Shown piece by piece: positions 39,991 to 53,098 of a stretch of 64,000 nt of DNA. The notes beneath the pieces were generated by a model that ran no database searches, had not been told where the DNA came from, and saw only the letters and a list, made by a program, of their open reading frames with translations. Numbering within the stretch: position 1 is the stretch's first letter; every line of letters begins with the position of its first letter. Source of the stretch: Sycobia sp. Sy_11. Its lineage: Eukaryota; Arthropoda; Insecta; Hymenoptera; Epichrysomallidae. The stretch spans positions 4,481,501-4,545,500 of the forward strand of contig JACCIC010000019.1 of assembly GCA_018907035.1 (NCBI GenBank), given 5' to 3'. A program made the position numbers and the translations under genes.

Positions 39991-40969
39991 GATCTTAAGA
40001 TAAAAGAATAGTCGCCCACTTTACTGTACTGAGATATTCAAAAACATCTTTTCTTTACCTTTTAATTAAATTAATACTTTTACGATTGCAATTAATTTTA
40101 CGAAAATTCTTTGAAAAAATTTATTTTATGAAGATTATATGAGAAAGTTCATCTTTTATTGTCATAAAATTCATACATATACTCTGTTCCATCCAGTATT
40201 ATCATATACCAATGTCATCCATAATTATTATCTAATAAATATTTAAATAAAACAAAAAGCACTTGAGTAGTTTCAGATAAAAAAAACTTTAATTATCGAC
40301 AACTATTTCGTTGATTGGCCCATGTTCAAAGTCTGAACGAACATGTGGAAATGCATAATGAATCTGGATAATAAGATAACCAATAAAATAAATGATGGTT
40401 CATATGAAATCAGAAATATATAATATGAAGTGAAAGTTTGGATGTGTATATATATAACAGATGCGTAAATCATAGGTTCAAAATCATCTTGAATATAAGT
40501 AGCACAAGTATTGCGTAGTCATATTGCAGAACTCTTTGGAAGTTGGAAATTAATACATGTTCTTATTAAAAGTACCAGTTTAAACAGTCTAAAAATCATG
40601 AAAATAATAGAGGCTCTAAATATCCATAAAAACGTCACCAACGATAAGACTAGTTTCGTGGCATCTCCCTTATTAAGTATGGTTTCCAAATTTTAACCTC
40701 TTAATCCTTACATATCCCCCGTTATTTACTTTGTACATACCTCCACACCATTTGCATTTCTATCAATCTCCTCTTCTTATATCAATCTTGAAATAACCTA
40801 ATCGCCGAAACAGCCGTAGAGAATCACAAATTTTATATTGTGAAACTGTTCAAGTGTTAATATTTTATTTAAATATTTATTATTCAAGATTTTTCATCTA
40901 ATGTCTAAAGAAATTTTCATTAATCGTAAACTATTATCTAATAAATAATAATTCAACCATAATATAAGA

Positions 40970-41020
<51 letters not shown>

Positions 41021-41200
41021 AAAGTATAAATTTAAACAGACGGGATGTTTACGATCTCGTTGGACTGGCGGAGCCACGAGTCCAGAGATCCGCGGTGCGG
41101 TTTACGCGAGCGGGCACATCGCGATCCAGGAACAAGCGATCGTAAATGCTCTCGACCTTGTCGCGTTCGAGCGAGCCGCGTAACATTCGCAAGCTCGTCG

Positions 41201-41241
<41 letters not shown>

Positions 41242-42876
41242 TTTTCCCTTCACTGATGCGAAAAGTTACGAAGGGTTGGGGCGTATAGTGTATGGGACCG
41301 AGGCCTTGGCAGCTAGAAATGAACAATTTCAAGTTCACCGCGTGGACAGTTCGGTGTAAGCCGCGATCGATCGTTTTCTGGTATGATTATTCAATGGCGC
41401 GCTCCGTTTTTGTACTATGCGCGATCGCAATTTTATAATGTACATTGTAAATGAATGATAAGCTTGGATGTTTGATCATAAAAAAAAAAAGACAAAACAT
41501 GAAATATTGAAATTAAGAATCGAATTCAATTTATCAAAATATAATAAAGACAATAGTCTTTGCTAAGCAGAGATCAGAAAATTACTGCATGCCCGAGCGC
41601 TTTTATAAACTCTACTCTCCTCTAGGTGTGGTCAAACCTCTGAGCGATAAGCCACACTCGCCGACAGCAGCCCAAAATCTCGCGCAGCCTGACGGTCGGA
41701 GAATCCGAGGTGGTAAGCCGAACAGGTCGCCTGATTTCGAACCCTATCACAAGATTAAACCGTAAAATAGCTTTTTTAACGTACATATTGAGAAGCTTCC
41801 GTCACAGCACGGATCATTGCTTGTAGGAAGCATAACCTATTTACCTCTCTTGAAAACTTGAAGATTTTCCCATAGCTAGTATTCGTTCGCCTTACGCGTG
41901 ATTCCGTATACACGCCATTATAAGGCAAAATCTTTGGGTTTTCGGTCACGGCACGGAACATGCTTTCCTTCTCTGTAAAGAAAGTTCGGCCTATAACGTG
42001 AGTTCGTTCGCGAACATTTCTATAAACTTTAAAATTAATAACGATAATTCTTATTTCTTATTCATAACGGAAAATTACGAATTTTTTTTATTACCTTACC
42101 ATTTTAAAAACAAAATCTTTGTTGCAGTCGCTTTGTCCCAAGTTTAACAGTCCGTGAGATCGCGTTGTATTTCCTTTAACTATATGCGGCTCGCTATGGC
42201 CATATGTAGAACGTATTTTGTTTATTTGAAATAAATACTATATAGACCCTATATATATATTGAATTTAAAATAATTTGAAATTAAACACTATAAACTATC
42301 TTCTTTTCTTTTTTAAACATATATAAAATTAAAACATTTAAGAATAAATTAAACTTATTAATTAAACTTATTAAACTTATTAAAAATTAGACTTACAAAC
42401 TGAAACATTGAAGAAAAAACGTAATCTAAATTTACAAATTAAATATTAAAATACATATAAATTGTAAACTAAAAAATTTACTATTGAAATAAAAGTTCTT
42501 GGAGTCCGTAATATACGTAAATCGTTATTTTCTTCCGGACGACGCGAAGTATCCGAAATATATGAATAAATTTAGTCCTTTCATATGACAAAAGTCAGAG
42601 ATAGGGATCTATGGTAAAACTGGTTTACAAATGTTTCGAAGAAGATAAACGAGCCACGATATATTTTTGGCGATGGGGTTATCTCAAAAAAAGAAAAAAA
42701 AATGCGAAAACTTATGGATTTTTGCACGCCCATAAAGAATAAGAACAATAAAACTTCCCTGTTTAAGATATTCAAAGCAATTGTACGTCGAGAAGAGCGA
42801 TACAAATAATATTATATCTGTAAAAGAAATCTTTTTTTCAACATTAATAATAAGGAATGCCTTACACTTTTCACGT

Positions 42877-42949
<73 letters not shown>

Positions 42950-44476
42950 AAAAAACTTTTGACCTATGCCGCAGACAGATACCGTATACTCTGTTGTTTT
43001 GTTGTTAATTTAAAAGCACATTAGTTCATTAAATTTCGCGCGAGTATAGGTTTTTATTTCGAGCTCCGGAATTTTTTTTTGTTTTTTTTTTTGCCGACAG
43101 AGACACGCGCCAGCCTCGCTTTGTCGGGATCGGGCTGAAGGCCGGAATATTAATGTACAAGCCCGCGCGAGGGAGTGCCTAATGAATGAGCATCGTTCCC
43201 GGAAAAGTTTAGATTCTCCGCTACAGCCACGATTTTAATCATGGCTGTGCCGAGCAAAACGAGCAGTATTTTAACGCTATAGGTACACACGACGAAATGT
43301 TTAAACGGGATCGAACTTTTTAAGCCCGATGATAATTATAACCGTTCCAACCATCTCTTGGCTTATGCGCAAATCAAAGGATACGGATTCTCGTACAAGT
43401 TTGTTATCAACTAATACACTATACCCCATTTTGCGTTTTAATCTACAGATATCGTGGATACTTTTGATGAGATGAAAGTAGTTATCGCCGCTAACTGGAA
43501 ACGCTATGATATTCTAATGAGATATAAAGATATATTTTTGAATTGATTAGGATTAGCTGCGATAAAATCATTATCCAGACAATGGTCAAGAGTGTGCATT
43601 ATAATAATATCCTTACGTATTTATTTATGAAAATGAATAAACGAACAATTAATTATTCATTATTCATCACCTCGCGAAATATTATGTGTGGCTTTTGCAG
43701 CGAAATCATCGGTGATTTTTAAAATCGCAGAAATTTTATCATTCAACATGATATTACCAAAATAGTCGTTTGGATTAAATAGATATGGCAAGACTAAACG
43801 GGCTTTTATTTTTACGTAATCATGTAAATAAATTTTGTACTTTGCTTTTCTTTTGAACAAAAATTAATATCTAATACATTGCCAGAATCAATCTAAATTT
43901 AAGATAATTCTATTCGCTAATATAATATTAATATTAATCTTCGATAGAATCGATAAAGTTAATATCACATAGTAAATGGCTGAGCAATGACTAAATGAAA
44001 AATGGTTACAAGCAAAAATAGAATATTTAAAGAATCTTTATATTTTTCCACTTCGAAACGGAAACCAATGGACACATCGAACTGCTGTACCTTGTTTTGA
44101 ACTCAACGCGTGCAAAAAAAAATCTTTCATTAATATCGCACAGGAGGCAATAGCGATAATAGCAATTCGTTAACGCAGCCTCCGCGAAATTCCAGCTGAT
44201 TAATACGTCTACGCGATCGATCAACCGGCATTTCTATAATGCTCCCTTCTCTCGCGGTCATTAAAATCATTGCCCCTATCCCGGAATTTTTTTAGTAATC
44301 CACCGTCTAGGAACGTTGCTCAGCCCTTTACGTACTCCGGCATTATATGGATAGGGTTATTTACATTAATATCTCGGCCTCGGTCCCGGGTCCCTCGGCA
44401 AAAGAGCGAAGCTCGCGAGCGGTTCATCAGGGTAAAAACTCTCTCGCTCGGCTCCCGTAAAACCGACAAAAAAAAG

Positions 44477-44522
<46 letters not shown>

Positions 44523-44977
44523 AACAACCCAGAATCAAGCTGGAAGAAAAGAGGGAACTTTTCGCCCGATAGCGCTGTAGGCGCGCCAACGTATACGTAA
44601 GAGCGTCGAATATCATTGGGCAGGCCTCGGTCTCTGCTGCGCCAGCACGACCTTGCCGCGCATAGCCCAAGCCAATACAATGAAATTCATGAACGCGCGG
44701 CGCTGCGCTTCTCCCTTCTTTTATTGGACCGCTCCGGCGCTCCTCGAGCCGCCACCGCTGGAGAGCTCGAAATGTATCAGCTCTTCACCCGTGCCCCCGC
44801 CCCTCCCCGCCCCCTCTCGTTCGCCCGCTTCTTCGCCTGCCCCTGTCCCTGCCGCTGCTCGCGTCCCCCCCCTCCCGCCTACGTTTCGGCGTATACCTCA
44901 GCGCCCAAGTGGTCCATTCTCATGCATATATTCGCCCGGGCACATTACGTGTATATATATATATATATATATATATA
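38527..44977. repeat. Microsatellites at 38-45 kb
   Basis: (AT)n at 38527-38554, (GA)n at 39439-39469 and 39643-39696, (AT)n at 40973-41018 and 41204-41238, a 64-bp (AT)n at 42881-42944, (GA)n at 44480-44520, and (AT)n at 44950-44977. Confidence 0.9.
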
Positions 44978-45480
44978 CGCAGCCGCGGCGCTCTCGCACG
45001 CGCGACGGTTCGGCGGGCGACGGGGGCGGGGGAGCAAACTTTTTACCCTACGTCGCGATGCATAATTAGTATATCTAGGTGTATATATATATATGAGGCT
45101 GCGTGTGCGAACTGCAGCCTCGTCGGCGCGGAAGTGGATTGGCGCGACGTGCGAGGGAGGAAAAAGCCACGGTGAAGAAAAAAGAGAATACGTAGCGCAT
45201 GGTACGCGGGCTCTACTATTATTCGGTGCTTATGCTCTTTCTGGCCTCCCCTACTTTTATCCAGCGCCGGGGGCTTCCCCCCCCCCCATCCGTGTGCATA
45301 ATTTACACGGAGCATAGGGAAAAGCTCGCCGTGAAATGCGCCCGTTTTTAGAGGAAGTAGACGTAAACGCGCGCGGAGGAAATACGGGGAAAAAATGCGA
45401 TATCTTATCTGAATATCCCCGATACCGAGCCAATGTAAACTCCGATAATTTTCGATCTAATTTCAAGAACGCTAGACTAT
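40000..45480. other. Mixed AT-rich DNA and CpG-rich islands 4 and 5
   Basis: CpG-rich at about 41040-41440 and 44220-45440, AT-rich otherwise. No coding exon, tRNA or rRNA was recognised. Confidence 0.45.
41776..41961 (-). other. Short ORF with an internal duplicated motif
   Basis: The frame starts MFRAVTENPKIL and later reads MIRAVTEAS. The matching DNA segments (CGTCACAGCACGGATCAT near 41801 and GGTCACGGCACGGAACAT near 41943) are imperfect direct repeats. Adjacent DNA to the left (41600-41760) is GC-richer and contains a GGGTTCGAAATC element on the minus strand that resembles a polymerase III B box. A SINE or other repeat is possible; no family was identified. Confidence 0.25.
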
Positions 45481-45829
45481 TTGCCGTCGTCTCTATTCAT
45501 ACTTTCAATAATTATTGATCACTTATATATTCAAATTTAACAAATTTTAATATATAAGCAAAAGATAAATTATTAAGTAAGCTATAAAAAGCAAGTAATT
45601 TTAACGTCAATGTAAATTATTTGTAGTGCTCGCATTCATTCCTAACGTACAAATAAACTGACAAAACCTGAAAATTATCCATTCATTTGTTTTTTTGTTT
45701 TGAATTCACAAAATAAGAACTAATAACGCCAATGCGATGGAACAACGCGGTCTGTTGATAAAACCTGACATAATTGACTTTGCGTGTTTTGACACGCTAG
45801 ATTTGAATCTGGAGCTCGCCTGGCACAAA

Positions 45830-46153
45830 TTATTTAATTATTTTGAATACTGTTAAAAACAAATTTGGAATTTCTGACCTACTGCGGAGCATAACAATTT
45901 TTACGCGGTGAAGTATATGTAGTCTCGAAAATCGATGGAAATTCGAGAACGATGAAAAATACCCGTCATTCAGCTTAAGATCGCTTGTCGTCGGAAACTT
46001 TTCTCCCAAATATTGTAGACCATCAGTGTCATTGTCGAAAGCTTTGAGAAACTTCTTTAGCCGAGCTCGAAATGAAGGGCTGGCGGTAAATTTTTTATTA
46101 GTATTATTAGTAAAGTTCCGCCATTTGTCTATATAATAACGTTCACCGATCAA
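45830..46153 (-). other. Unassigned 107-codon ORF, possibly repeat-derived
   Basis: An uninterrupted reading frame that includes KKFLKAFDNDTDGLQYLGEK and FPTTSDLKLNDGYF. The composition looks protein-like and is not caused by a simple repeat. The second block faintly resembles a segment of uncharacterised, multicopy arthropod proteins associated with transposons. No signal peptide, start context or exon partner was seen. It may be an exon or a transposon relic; no function is proposed. Confidence 0.3.
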
Positions 46154-46299
46154 TTCTGTCAGTCTCTCATTTTAAGCATAATGACTTTTCCGTTCCAACA
46201 TTAATGTGCGCATATTTTTATTTTTATTTTTTTTGCATTATTTTTACCGGTAACTCGTGATTTTCGAGGCTTTTAAGCTAGTCAACTGACTTGACGCGA

Positions 46300-46690
46300 C
46301 AACAAAGTTTCGGTGCTCAAGCAATTCTGGATACTGTTTAGGAAAAGACTATTTACGTAGCGCACTGGCGTCTCTCTATCTTTTTCTACTTTCATTTACG
46401 TATTACGCACATAAGTACGATTGCAATTCCTATCAAACTTCCATTTTGGCTGATTTACCTCCTTTACATTACACACGTACTATTTATCGAGAACTTGACT
46501 TAAACCCACAAAGATTATCCAGTGTTCAAAGAACGTTCTAGAATTTATTACGTCGCGCACATGTGCCAGCCTCGGATTTCCGCTCGCACTTCCGTTTTGA
46601 CTGATGCACGTCCTTCACAATCATGTTTGATGTATTCTATAACCTTGACTTCAACTCGCGGATATAATGCAATGTTTAACGTACGTTATC
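46300..46690. repeat. Degenerate tandem repeat, period about 151 bp
   Basis: CTTCCATTTTGGCTGAT at 46438 recurs as CTTCCGTTTTGACTGAT at 46589, and later parts of the unit (CCTTTACA/CCTTCACA, AACTTGACTT/ACCTTGACTT) stay aligned. An upstream partial copy shares the ACGTAGCGCAC/ACGTCGCGCAC segment. It looks like an old satellite-like duplication. Confidence 0.5.
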
Positions 46691-47119
46691 GTTATTATTA
46701 TTATTTTTTTTATTATAAATTGTAACATTTCTATACAGGCAGTCGGCTACTGATATGTGGAACATACGCAGTTATGACCTATTGTCAACGTTATTGAATC
46801 AAATAAGCTTATCACTTACGCAACCCTTGATTACAGGAATATTACACGTAAAAATATGAATTCTAAAGTTAGCTATTGTTTACATAAAAATACCGACGTT
46901 TAATTATAACATTGTTAATGATGAGTGCGCAAATTCCTTTCGTTAATAATACAGATATATATTTGGTAATGATGTAAATAATGTTTAAAATATTAGGAAA
47001 TGTTAAATAATTTAGAAATTTTTGTAAATTAAATTTTTCGAAACTTTTTTATAAAATATATATACATGTAAAAAAATATATAAAAGAAATGTAACCATCC
47101 ATTTATCTGCTGACATTCT

Positions 47120-48811
47120 TCAAAACAGAAGTCCCGTTTTTTCTACAATCCAATTGTAAAACGCGCCGACTTTGACCATAATACTTGGAAATTCTTTAAT
47201 TCCGCAACTGCTGCCAGCTGCAATAATGGCACTTAATTTTCCATCGACAACGCCGGGTCCGCCCGAGTCCCCGTAACACGAGTCATTGGGAAATGTCGAC
47301 GCGCAGAAAATGCGATTGGAGAGCACCCTATATGTGTATTTCTCGTTACATATAGGGCGTGGAATAACTTCAACAATCGCCGACTTCAGCATGCTAGCCG
47401 TCTTGGTGAGCTGAGGCTACAAACGTTCATAAAAATACAAAATAATTGGAAAAAATTTCAATGGCATCTTAGCATAATAGATTGTGCTCTTCTTTGGATA
47501 CATAGTTTAATGATAAAGAAGAAAAATATTTTATTTTTTTGGAAAATTATATATAAAGACATTTATTCTTGTTATTTTTCCAAATACGTGAATTTAATGA
47601 TAATATTTTTAGTGAATATATATCATTAGATTATATAAAATATCTAAGATTATTTTTTGCACAATTCATAAACCATGTGAATAGACGATTATATATAGAG
47701 ATGGAGTATACGACAATATTCTTATTTGTTTGCTTTTCAATGCATTTTACTTTCCTCATTAGAAATACTATCATCTAACGATTATTCGTAAAAAATGAAG
47801 ACAACGAAAAAATATCTGACTTTCGTATAAAATTAGTCTTACGTGTATTAGTCCAAAGCCGCTAATCGTTATCTTAGTACGAGCTTTAAGATCGTCGCTT
47901 GATTTCGATATTGGAATGGCTTGTTGCTCATCGTTAAATTTTATTAAAGCCCCTACCTGCGAATTACGAAATTACACATTAGTGCTCAATGTCGTCGTGT
48001 ATCGATGATAAATTAACGACTAAAGCCTGTGCTGATAATGCCCGATGAACAACTAAACCAATGCGGCATACCTTAAGTAAAACGATATCGGCGTCAAGCT
48101 CAGGCTTCACGTGATCCGGATGTATCGAGATATCCTTCAAATTGAAAAGCTTACCGCCGCTCTCCTTAAACATAGTTCCCGTTCTTACTTTCACATTTTT
48201 TAGTGGATTCGCCAAGCCTCTAAATTGCGATAATTATTAATATAATTGATTTTATTTTTTAAATGCGCATATCATCAATATAATGTTCAATACATACGAA
48301 AAGCAGTGTGCTGCTGATAGTAACCAGCTTTTTGAAATAATAACTGCACCGCAGAATAATTTTCCGAAATATTCCAAACTAGCCTGAAATATTAGAGGCG
48401 GTTGAAACTCGTCAAATCTATGAAACTGAATGTAAAAGTAATATATAGAAGGTTCGTTTTATATATTACCTGATAGGGAATGAGCTCGATTCTGCCGAGT
48501 TCTCCTCCCAAAATTTTCTCTTTACTGGATCTATCAGCATCTGAAACTGTATACGGTTTATGCTGTTTATTCATTTCGATAAATTTATGCAATAACTTGC
48601 TAGTGTAAAATCAGAAGGTTTAGTTCAATATAGCAAAAAGAAAAACGCAATCGATTTTACTCTGTACCAAAAAATGAATAATTAATATTTGAACTTTATT
48701 TCAATATAGCTATAATTACTTATTCAATAAATATATTAACTTACTAGTGTAACAACTGGCACATGAGGCACATAGCAATAAGTATAATAGTTTCATAACT
48801 ACAGAGTTCAT
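47120..48811 (-). CDS. Secreted trypsin-like serine protease, full catalytic triad
   Basis: Six exons on the minus strand: 48745-48811, 48470-48540, 48298-48383, 48072-48219, 47843-47956, 47120-47410; 258 aa. Signal peptide MNSVVMKLLYLLLCASC. The zymogen would be cut at Lys31-ILGG. The triad is complete: His72 (SAAHC), Asp119 (DADIVLL) and Ser211 (GDSGGP). Asp205 occupies the 189 position, predicting cleavage after Lys or Arg. All three standard disulfides are possible: Cys57-73, 183-198 and 207-231. Unusual points are Ala at Trp215 and Ser at Gly226 in the specificity pocket, which could narrow or alter substrate choice. The exon 6 acceptor could be 6 nt upstream, adding two residues in frame. 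It is the only member of the cluster expected to have protease activity. Confidence 0.9.
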
Positions 48812-48817
48812 GCACGG

Positions 48818-48855
48818 GATCTGATTAATTATTATCTCAACATCATTCTTATATA
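48818..48855 (-). promoter_or_regulatory. Core promoter of the active protease gene
   Basis: TATATAAG at 48848-48855 (minus) and initiator TCAGATC at 48818-48824. The distance from the first T of the TATA box to the initiator A is about 33 bp, identical to homolog A. The predicted leader before the ATG at 48811 is only about 11 nt. Confidence 0.55.
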
Positions 48856-48901
48856 CATAAAAGTAAATATTTGGATAACATTTCCTTATTGAGTAATCGT
48901 T

Positions 48902-48904
<3 letters not shown>

Positions 48905-48966
<62 letters not shown>

Positions 48967-49178
48967 TTATTTATATATATGTAAATGTTATATGCGTGTC
49001 TATATATATCACGTATTCACGGAGTATATAATCGGCTGTGGCGTAAGTCATCGCAGCTGAGGCACGCAGGAGTACGGATGCGCGCGAGAACCAATTAGAC
49101 GTGTGACTGGCCCTTCGCCAATATTTTGCCCTTTACACGGTTTCTTTAACTTTTGTAGTACAACAAGCTAAGACTGTC

Positions 49179-49234
<56 letters not shown>
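48905..49234. repeat. TA microsatellites upstream of the active protease
   Basis: (AT)n at 48905-48953 with a short degenerate extension, and (TA)n at 49182-49234. The first starts about 80 bp upstream of the predicted transcription start. Confidence 0.9.
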
Positions 49235-49239
<5 letters not shown>

Positions 49240-49290
49240 TTGTAGAAACAAAGTAACGCAAGGTGACGGTCTGGAGAGCAAAGGTAAATA

Positions 49291-49680
49291 GGTTTTCCTC
49301 ATTCTAATCTAAAAATCACACCTTCGTCGCTTGATACCGGTTTTCATGAGGTAATATATAGTCCTGATTTAGTACAAAAAGGCTCCTTTGCGAACCTCGT
49401 TAAAACCTTCGGCTTCGCCTTGGGCAGTAAACTTTTCCTTTCGTAAATAAAGCTCTTCCATACCATGTGGGAAGTGCACTATTTCCTCATTCTAACCTAT
49501 AAATCGCACCTTCGCTGCTGCAAAAAATGAGCCTTTTTCAACACGCACAACCTTATGTTTTCGCCCAAGTATACGAAATCGAAGGACCAGAAAATATACT
49601 CTGTAGAATTGTATAGTTGTTCCTCCCCGTGTTTGCATATTTGAGCCTGTGTGCTGTTCTAACTCGCGCCTTCACTTGCA
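49291..49680. repeat. Degenerate direct repeats, period about 167-189 bp
   Basis: TTTCCTCATTCTAATCTAAA at 49293 recurs as TTTCCTCATTCTAACCTATA at 49482, each continuing into CACCTTCG. A third partial copy starts at about 49657 (TTCTAACTCGCGCCTTCACT). AAGGCTCCTTTGCGAACC and GAGCCTTTTTCAACAC are also related. No coding potential was seen. Confidence 0.5.
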
Positions 49681-52600
49681 AGTTCACCAATACCGATTTT
49701 ACAAATAAAATAGGATTATCTTGTCTTTGACATATTTTATAAAAATTAATTTAAGTTTTGTGAATTTTTAAAATTTTCTACGTATATTTTTTTCTTTATA
49801 ATAATTTATTTTTAACTCTTAATTTTGTTTATTATATCAAAAATCATTCTGTTTTCCCAAGATACGACGAATAAATTTATAATCCTGCGTTGATTTCTCT
49901 TTTTACTTTAAAACAAGTGGGAATTCCGCCTACCAACCTCCTGACAGCGGCTACATCCCATGTACCACCACCACTCAGCCTCATCTCAAGTTTAAATATT
50001 ATTCATTTAAAAGAGATTAACGATATATATATATGATCCTTTAATGTTATGACTTATTCAACTTAAAATAAACTTGAGAGAAAAACTGTTATTGTATTTA
50101 TATCAATTACAACGTATTTCATTTTATAGGGTACAATGTATATAAATCGGAACGAACACGAGACTCGTACAACAGTTCTCTATACATAAGTCCTCCATAT
50201 AGTTTTATTCTGATGCTAAACAACCAAAGGAATTGGACTTATTTACATTTAGCAGATTTTAAATTTATTTCCATGCACCACATCACGTATACAGTCAATG
50301 AAGTTCACTTCGAATATGGCAACATAGTATACGTCACACTAGAGACGTACTAAGTAAAGATTGCCAGTGTTTACTCATGAGTCGAAAATCGTCTACTTTT
50401 GAAAAAATCGCATTCTTATCTCTTATAAATGAGACTTTAGAAACTAGCAATCATAGTGAAATAGCTTGATCCTATATCATGAATAGAAAATTTATCTTTT
50501 CATTGATTTTGGTACTGTATTAAAAACTATTAATCATTGTACTATAGCTCTTAGCTATGCTAATTCGCTACTAATTGAAGATCATTGTATTACGTATAGA
50601 AAAGGAATTGTTTTGATCTAGGCACTGTTTCATTACATTAGAATTCATAAATATACGAGTAAAGAAAAGATACTTGTTTCGATTCAGTCAGCAAAAGACA
50701 ATGTTCTTCGTCTCAGTCAGCAGACAATGTTCTTTGCAAATTACAACATTACTCTACTAGTGTGGGAATTAGAGAATTATACAATAAACTATAAATATAT
50801 GAAGATTAAGAATGAGGGAATGGCTATGCAAATAATCTAAACAAATAACTTTAAATACCACGTTATACTACTGTCTTTAGTAGTATAAAAAGGTATTCTG
50901 CGCCCTTTGTATCAAAAAAATTTCATACGCAACTCTTTTAGTAAAATAGTCACCACACGTGCTGACAACAAATATTAAGTCGTTTCCAAAACACCTATTT
51001 TGCCCACTTATTGCGTATTATACTATTCTAATGAGAGAATAAGAATGGCAAATGTATTGATAGACACTCGAAGAACACTTTTTGGATTTAAAAGATTGAT
51101 AACATATGCTGTGTAAGATAACGTCTTACTTAACAATAATATAGCGTTATTTGCGGTTTTTAATAATAATGCTACTCCATTGTGCAGAATAAGATAGTAT
51201 AAAGTGATTATATCATATCACATGAAAACAAAATTAATTACAAATATATCTATTTAATAGACCTGTTCTTTGATAGTTATTTAAAAATTATTATATAACT
51301 TTCTAGTTATAGTCAATTCTATTGAAAACATTTATATTTTTAGAGCAATCGAATCGTAAAATTTAAGACCTTCACCAACCTATATCAATTAATAAAATAA
51401 GCGCGATTCCATGATCAAATAGTTGAATTAAAATATATCTTATTATGGAAAAGAAAATACACCAGCTTTAACAATAATTTAATACTTTAACGTAATTATT
51501 TGATTATATTAAAATAATTAATATTTTACGGTTCAGCGAGTTCGAAGTCAATTTACAATATTCTTTCTTTCAATAACATAAAGATTTCTAATCGATATTT
51601 GTTTTATAGAAAATATCCAGAATTCATAATATATTTTGTGGATTCAATTGATCATAATGTTGGTAAATTTATTGACGTCAATACTAGTTGACTGCAGAAC
51701 CTTTCTTAGAATGAATATTATCATTATGCTCTGATGATCAAGATTATGCTATTTGCATCTCTTTCAATAGCTTACAACTACATAGTCTACTTCGATCAAA
51801 CGTAATGAATTAATCGTATTCGAGATTGATTATATTTCAAAATGTCCAATCTATGTCAAAAATGAGAAATGCTTATTTTTTGTACTTTTTTAAAAAGAAT
51901 CGTATAAAAGTCATTCGCTATAAAACAGAACATGCGACAGAAAGACTATGTAGTTCCGAATGACAATTGGTCACCCGAAGGAATCCGTCATAGCCCTGAT
52001 CAGCTTCGAGGGTCGATCAGAAATTGAAAAATCTCGCACCTTATACCATGTGATAAAGGGAAACTGCCTTTTTGGAGTTCTTGCAAAATTGGCTTGTTCA
52101 TAATCTAAATGATCTATAGAATCATCTTGTTCTCTATAGATCGAGTCAAAGCTCTGCATCATAATCAATGTCATAGTCAAGTAGAATTGAAGTAACGGTT
52201 TCGTATTGTTCAGAATCGTCGATTACCGACCCACTCGTTTTTTTTTTTTTTTTTAACGATTCACTACCCTATAAATAGTTAAATCCAATATGAGTATAAA
52301 AGTTCTTACGCCAGACCTAGTGATCCTCAAGGTGTGATAGGAAGTAGAGTTAAAAATTGCCTAAACCAAAAGACGATATTTCGTCACTATTCCTTAATTT
52401 TTAGAATTTGAATTATATAATTACTTTTGTTATTATTTAAAAAAAATGCTAATAACACATTACTAAAACAAACATGGTATTAATATACTAGTTACGAAGG
52501 AAGCTGAAAAATAAACTTCTTGATATACATTTTATTTGTCGGAGTGAAAGGAAAATATTGTATTAGAAATAATATATTTATTCCATAAATTTTTATTATT

Positions 52601-52756
52601 TAAAGGCCGTTTATATGATGTTGACTGCTCGTCATCTATCGTAGAACTCAGGCTAGGTGCTATTGATCGCTCGACGACTGATTGATACGTGCGCAGTGTC
52701 GGTGCTCCTTATTCACTCCTGGACTGCTGGACTATTGCCCATGTGACGTTTAAGAC

Positions 52757-53098
52757 TTGAAATCTACTGCACACCTCTCTTCCGTATATGTCGATGGTAC
52801 CTTTGACCCGTTTTCGTTCTCCGCGTTTCTATTTATAACTATACCGTTGAATCGCCGAGCCACTGGCCCCTTAAGTTTTCCAAATTTTGTACATTATTTC
52901 TTCGCATTGAAAGACACGGAAAACAAAGAACAGAGCAATGTATCAATGTACCTCTTAATACAGTTTTTCAGCATTCATAATTTCACTTTAGAATTTAATA
53001 CAATCGTCATATTAATGGTATTACATAATGATATTCTATATATTTCAAGAATTCCTTTCAAATTGTCAGCACTTATATTTTATTTGTGCATGGTATAG
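52757..53098 (+). other. Unassigned ORF with a possible MULE-like VDGTF motif
   Basis: The frame contains VYVDGTFDPFS and, about 40 residues later, FALKDTENKE. These faintly recall the first Asp block (DGTF) and the LLKDK block of Mutator-like transposases. The rest does not align by eye. It may be chance. Low confidence. Confidence 0.2.

Larger units (their letters stand above)
48860..52590. other. Intergenic between the active protease and homolog E (left part)
   Basis: TA runs, the degenerate repeats at 49.3-49.7 kb, then AT-rich DNA with no recognised gene. Confidence 0.5.

Noticed and set aside
49291..49680. CRISPR array
   Set aside because: The repeats are long, few and diverged, and the DNA is eukaryotic.
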